From Chthoniobacterales bacterium (GTDB taxonomy: Bacteria; Verrucomicrobiota; Verrucomicrobiia; Chthoniobacterales; Terrimicrobiaceae): a stretch of DNA of 34,431 bases. The position numbers and the translations under genes were made by a program. Location of the stretch: contig JACSRU010000105.1 of assembly GCA_014879575.1 (NCBI GenBank), positions 1-34,431 of the forward strand, in the 5' to 3' direction. The notes below the pieces were generated by a model that saw only the letters and a list, made by a program, of their open reading frames with translations, made no database searches and had not been told where the DNA came from. This document shows positions 30,337-34,431 of the stretch, one piece after another. How positions within the stretch are numbered: the stretch's first letter is position 1; every line of letters starts with the position of its first letter.

Positions 30337-32912
30337 GGCACAGGAGTGCCCACGGCGACAGGCGGATGAATTCGGGCTGCAATCTCCTCGTAAACTGGAA
30401 CGCGCAATTCTTCCGCTACTTCAATCGAGACAACCAAACCGTAGCGAATTGTGCCTTCGAGTGCGGTGGCGTCAGCGCGGCAATTCACGCGAATCACCAT
30501 CGTTGCGTCTTCGGCGAACGCCGCTGCGCGCTCGCCTTCAAAGATTTCGTGCTGAACTGTGCCGTTTCTCGCCGAACGCCATTCGGCATCTTCGCGTTTC
30601 GTCGCGAGTTTCTGGTTTTCGATGTCAAACCATAGCGCCGCACCGCGGTAATTCCGATGCCTCGGGTGAATCGGGGAGAGCCAGGCCAAGGTTACGACAA
30701 TCCTCCGAAGCCCACGAACGCCGCTCAGACTCGGCGGCAGCGGAATGCGATACTCATGTGCTCCATCGCTGGCGAGCGTCCCGCAGCCGAGCATCGTCGC
30801 TCGATGGTCGGCACCGACCAGCGATTCAACCGGCTCCACAAAACCGAAGCCGAGGAACCTTGCAGCAATCCGCTTGAACTTGTCCTCCCGCATGGCGGCG
30901 GGCTTCAGCACTCCTCTCAAATGGTCGTAAGCCGCACCCCATGCGGCTGTGTGAATCAACATTGCCTTCAACAACACCGCAGCAAACTCGTCGGTGAGCC
31001 TGTCGCCGCCCGGTTCGGCACGCAATGAGACCAACTGTTCGTAGAGGAAAGCCGCTGAACGTGTCGCGAGCGCCGTCGCGTTACTTGTTCCTCGGGTGTG
31101 CTTTTCTCTGTCCACCTGCCCCGGCGCGGTGCTTGGAGCGGCTGCCAAAATGCCCGGCGCGACAGTAGCGGGTGCAATGTCGAGTGTGGCATTGGCATGG
31201 CTGTTCCCAAGGCGTTCTGAATAGAACTGCCTGCCACCCGGAAGGAGAATGTCCGGCTTGGTGGAATTGCGGAATCCGCAGCCGAGGCCGCTGACAGGAC
31301 TTGGGAGCGGCTCGGCGACCAGCGGGTTCAGTCGGTGCGGAAGATTCAAGACTGCACCAAAATCATGATGCCATGCGCCGACCGTCACCGCGTTGATGGA
31401 ATCAGCCGGGGCGAGAATCCTTCGCAACCTCAAGTCGCGTTCGAGGGCTTTCAAAACCTGTGCTTCACGATCCTGCGGAGTCAGGGCAGCGAAGTCAGCG
31501 TGGGGGACATCCAATTTCAGCGCACCTGCGTGGTTTCCTGCGCTGACGCAAAACAGCACGTTGTATTTCGCAGCCAGCCAATCGAGCAGCCTGCCCCATG
31601 CGCTGACGGCTGAGTGAAACTGCTGGAGAGGATCGCCGATGGAGAAATTGATGACGCGAACACTTGGCGCGACTGGCGGCGTTGCACCATCCGTCTCGAA
31701 TAGTCGCCTTACAGCCCGATGCGTCAGGTCGAGAGGATTGATTCCATGAGGAACCCGCTCATTGCGTGCACTGTTCCATAGCTGAGGGTCAGGTCGGAGA
31801 ATCGGGCGCTGATAAAGCGGGCGCGGCAACGCAGCACGCGGCGCGTTCAAGTCACCATGCACGATGATTGAAGCCATCGTCGTCCCGTGTTCGCGTTCGC
31901 TCGCACTGTAGGCGGATGCGTAGCCGTCCGGGTCATCTACCCGCAAACGACCGACGAGCCGCGCGTGGTTTTCTAGCGGGAGTCCATCAAGCAAAGCAAC
32001 TGTCGGCTCGCCACTGGGTATCCCCGCAGGCGGTGCGGCCACGGGCGCTTGCAAATCCGGTTCCCCAAGTCCCGGCATCACTGACTGGCCCGAAGGACGG
32101 AAAAACATGACCGCACTTTCTCCCAGCAACTCGACCTCTTGGCGGTTCACGAGGCGGCGAACTTCGGATGCGGGCATAGTCACCACTGCTGCGTGGTAGC
32201 AAATGGCGTCCAGTTCGCAGACAGAGGCGACCTGCCCTCGAAGTCTAGTGACAATCTGACGAATTCGGTCAACTGACGCTGCTCGCTGCTGTGCTGTCTG
32301 CCGGAACCACAACTCCACCTCGAACGGAATGATGGTGTCGTCGCCTGTCGTTGCCGCATCCTTCCAATACTCAATGACACCGGTTTCCAGGAGGCGATCT
32401 TCGGGAGACCAACGGCGAACATCGCGGAGGTGCTGGAACAAATCGAAAAAAGGAGAAAGGCCGCGTGCTGCGGTTCTGCCCGATTGGAACGCCAGCCAAA
32501 GACTCAGTAATTGCTGGAGGGCCTGTTGGTTGGTCATCACGAGGAAGACTCGTCCAGATAGGTGCGAATCTTCGCGCGCCTCGTTGTAGAAGTCGTTGTC
32601 GGGGGCAATGTCCTCGACATCCCATTCAGCGAGAAAGTCGAGGCCGGGGACGAGTCTTGCAGCATTGAGGAAGTTGGCAACGGAGCCAACGGTCTCAAAT
32701 ACGATTACTTCCTCGGGAACCTGCCCGGCGGCTGATGCCCTGAATTCAACTGCCCTCTGCTCAAAATACGCCTTGAGCGTCTCGAACTTCGGCCCAATCC
32801 GTTGCCCCTGCCGCGCCCTGCTCGGAAGGTGAGGCGATCCGCCACCACCGGGCGGTCGCCCGCGAGACGCGGCGGCTGGCGATGGCAATACAATCAGCGG
32901 GCGGTCCGGCAT
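30333..32912 (-). CDS. ietS: S8 subtilisin-like protease, IetS-like anti-phage component
   Basis: This 859-aa protein has a unique N-terminal region (about 1-300) and a subtilase domain with a complete triad. Asp309 lies in TVALLDG, His342 in EHGTTMASI, Ser610 in TRGTSNATALA, and the oxyanion Asn460 in CVSAGN. The N-terminal blocks EEVIVFETVGSV and VMTNQQALQQLLSLW match S8 proteases that are encoded with an AAA ATPase. IetAS pairs of this kind were described in plasmid exclusion and phage defence. There is no signal peptide, so it acts in the cytoplasm. The ATG is 3 nt after the ATPase stop, with GGAGGAAGG inside the ATPase 3' end. The protease probably kills or disables the infected cell when the ATPase senses a trigger (inference). 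Confidence 0.85.
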   Translation of the reverse strand: MPDRPLIVLPSPAAASRGRPPGGGGSPHLPSRARQGQRIGPKFETLKAYFEQRAVEFRASAAGQVPEEVIVFETVGSVANFLNAARLVPGLDFLAEWDVEDIAPDNDFYNEAREDSHLSGRVFLVMTNQQALQQLLSLWLAFQSGRTAARGLSPFFDLFQHLRDVRRWSPEDRLLETGVIEYWKDAATTGDDTIIPFEVELWFRQTAQQRAASVDRIRQIVTRLRGQVASVCELDAICYHAAVVTMPASEVRRLVNRQEVELLGESAVMFFRPSGQSVMPGLGEPDLQAPVAAPPAGIPSGEPTVALLDGLPLENHARLVGRLRVDDPDGYASAYSASEREHGTTMASIIVHGDLNAPRAALPRPLYQRPILRPDPQLWNSARNERVPHGINPLDLTHRAVRRLFETDGATPPVAPSVRVINFSIGDPLQQFHSAVSAWGRLLDWLAAKYNVLFCVSAGNHAGALKLDVPHADFAALTPQDREAQVLKALERDLRLRRILAPADSINAVTVGAWHHDFGAVLNLPHRLNPLVAEPLPSPVSGLGCGFRNSTKPDILLPGGRQFYSERLGNSHANATLDIAPATVAPGILAAAPSTAPGQVDREKHTRGTSNATALATRSAAFLYEQLVSLRAEPGGDRLTDEFAAVLLKAMLIHTAAWGAAYDHLRGVLKPAAMREDKFKRIAARFLGFGFVEPVESLVGADHRATMLGCGTLASDGAHEYRIPLPPSLSGVRGLRRIVVTLAWLSPIHPRHRNYRGAALWFDIENQKLATKREDAEWRSARNGTVQHEIFEGERAAAFAEDATMVIRVNCRADATALEGTIRYGLVVSIEVAEELRVPVYEEIAARIHPPVAVGTPVP

Positions 32913-32915
32913 GGT

Positions 32916-33887
32916 TTAGCGGGCCTTCCTCCGCGTTCGCAGCTTCCACTGCTCAATTCTCTCGCCGAGGATAGACGCCGCCTCCTTCTGTCCTTGAGAG
33001 AGAATCGTGCGGCGAACGACATCCAGAGCGAAGTCCTCCATCTCAGCAAAGCTCTCAAACTTCACCCGCTGGGCGATGCTCTTTGGAGACAGGGTGGTAG
33101 GTAATTTCCATCGCTCGGCTGCCAACCGGAACCACTCGGCAACTTGAGCCGACGTCGGCGCTGGCAATTCGAGCCGAAGTTGGAAACGACGCCAAACCGC
33201 GCGGTCGAGCAACTCTTGGTGGTTGGTTGCCGCGACTACCACGACGTAGCTCGGAAGGCGGTCGATTTGAAGCAGGAGTGAACTCACCACCCGCTTGATT
33301 TCGCCGGTGTCGTGAACATCGCCGCGCTCCTTGCCCAGCGTGTCGAACTCATCGAAAAACAAAACGCATGGGCGAGTGGTGACATGCTCAAAGAGCTTGT
33401 GGAGGCGACCGGCTGTCTCACCAAGGAAGCTTCCGACGACACCTTCATAGCGCACGGATAACAGCGTCACACCAAGCGACTGCGCCAAGGTTTCAGCGAG
33501 GCATGTTTTTCCGTTGCCGGGAGGCCCAATCAACAAGACGCGGTGCCGGGGTTCGACACTGTGAGAGCGGAGCAAATCGGCGCGGTGTTGCTCCTCAACA
33601 ATCTCCTGGCAAGCCTGCCGAACCGCAGAGGGCAAAACGAGGTCGGACATGCTCCTTTGAGGGATTGTCTCATGTAACAGGGCTTGATGTGTGCCGTTGG
33701 ACAAAAGCGGCTGCGAAGTGGCGGTCTTCCCGTTCTTTCGCAGTGTGTCTTCCAACTGGTCGGCCAAAACGTGATGCTGCTTCCCGCGCTCCTCCGCGAT
33801 AATCGCGTCGACAGTGCGATGGAACAGGCTCCGGTCTCCTTGGATACCGGCCTTCACTAGACCCAGCAGTAAGTCTGAACGTGCCAT
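32916..33887 (-). CDS. ietA: AAA ATPase paired with S8 protease, IetA-like
   Basis: This 323-aa single-domain AAA+ ATPase has Walker A GPPGNGKT (121-128), Walker B CVLFFDEFD with Asp169/Glu170, a sensor-like VVVAATNHQEL segment and an arginine-finger candidate in DRAVWRRF. The N-terminal 100 residues are helical and may sense a partner or trigger. The C-terminal lid is small. It is directly followed by the S8 protease gene, the arrangement of IetAS systems, in which the ATPase is thought to control the protease. The ATG at 33887 lies 12 nt after the thiC stop with only a poor ribosome site, so translation may depend on thiC. The motif set is also shared with other small AAA ATPases, so the name rests on the pairing. 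Confidence 0.85.
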   Translation of the reverse strand: MARSDLLLGLVKAGIQGDRSLFHRTVDAIIAEERGKQHHVLADQLEDTLRKNGKTATSQPLLSNGTHQALLHETIPQRSMSDLVLPSAVRQACQEIVEEQHRADLLRSHSVEPRHRVLLIGPPGNGKTCLAETLAQSLGVTLLSVRYEGVVGSFLGETAGRLHKLFEHVTTRPCVLFFDEFDTLGKERGDVHDTGEIKRVVSSLLLQIDRLPSYVVVVAATNHQELLDRAVWRRFQLRLELPAPTSAQVAEWFRLAAERWKLPTTLSPKSIAQRVKFESFAEMEDFALDVVRRTILSQGQKEAASILGERIEQWKLRTRRKAR

Positions 33888-33899
33888 CGCCGGAAAAGC

Positions 33900-34431
<532 letters not shown>

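Larger units (their letters stand above)
27859..33887 (-). other. Composite defence operon inserted after thiC
   Basis: Five cistrons read on the minus strand in the order AAA ATPase, S8 protease, 33-codon methyltransferase stub, cytosine-5 methyltransferase, restriction endonuclease. Gaps are 12 nt or less, or 4-nt overlaps. The operon starts 12 nt after the thiC stop and ends 75 nt before a broken thiC copy. No promoter is visible between thiC and the first gene, so transcription from thiC or from within its coding region is likely. No integrase, tRNA or clear attachment site is seen. Confidence 0.7.

Noticed and set aside
27859-33887. Classification of the island as DISARM or BREX
   Set aside because: No helicase with DUF1998, no phospholipase D protein, no PglZ or BrxC-type genes are present; only a C5 methyltransferase is shared with DISARM class 2.

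Overview
The window looks like chromosomal DNA from a high-GC member of the Verrucomicrobiota. This is an inference from the gene set: a fused ccoNO oxidase gene, a multidomain Ser/Thr kinase beside a degenerate class III cyclase with a TPR-like tail, a COG1579 zinc-ribbon coiled-coil protein, and REP-type repeats. There is no rRNA or tRNA to confirm it. Housekeeping DNA fills the middle, and both ends carry accessory DNA.

Left end (1-1355): a RHH/PIN toxin-antitoxin pair with a strong promoter placed almost on the start codon, then about 600 bp of non-coding or decayed DNA holding a 14-bp perfect palindrome and an N-terminal scrap of a cytosine-5 DNA methyltransferase.

1356-10509 (minus strand): one tightly packed cbb3 cytochrome oxidase and assembly operon, in transcription order ccoS, ccoNO (fused), ccoQ, ccoP (one haem instead of two), ccoG, a 58-aa single-span protein, a TauE/SafE-like membrane protein, ccoI, and a 12-span membrane protein of unknown function. 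Several junctions are ATGA overlaps. A PocR-domain AraC regulator (10662-11522) is divergent from it and has an inverted repeat around its own -10 box and start codon.

11566-26408: a class V aminotransferase, an FmdB-like protein that has lost its zinc ribbon, an ABC-F ATPase, a three-gene signalling operon (Ser/Thr kinase, ClpX-like unfoldase without zinc finger, membrane-bound cyclase homologue that has lost its catalytic residues), rluD, ribD, an orphan PilC/GspF-like protein, a tiny lipoprotein with its own terminator, a COG1579 protein, an Mrp Fe-S carrier and rpoN (sigma-54).

Right end (26569-34431): a DUF4256 gene, a REP doublet (REPIN-like) next to the C-terminal remnant of its presumed mobilising RAYT transposase, a broken thiC copy with an in-frame repeat insertion, and a five-cistron minus-strand defence operon. 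That operon reads AAA ATPase (IetA-like), S8 protease (IetS-like), a 33-codon stub of another DNA methyltransferase, a cytosine-5 methyltransferase and an ApaLI-like restriction endonuclease. It begins 12 nt after the stop codon of an apparently normal thiC that runs off the window. The two thiC copies encode the same 15 residues with 8 synonymous codon differences, so the remnant is a diverged allele and not a recent duplicate. The island therefore looks like a composite built by module replacement at the 3' end of thiC, and it is the most interesting part of the window.
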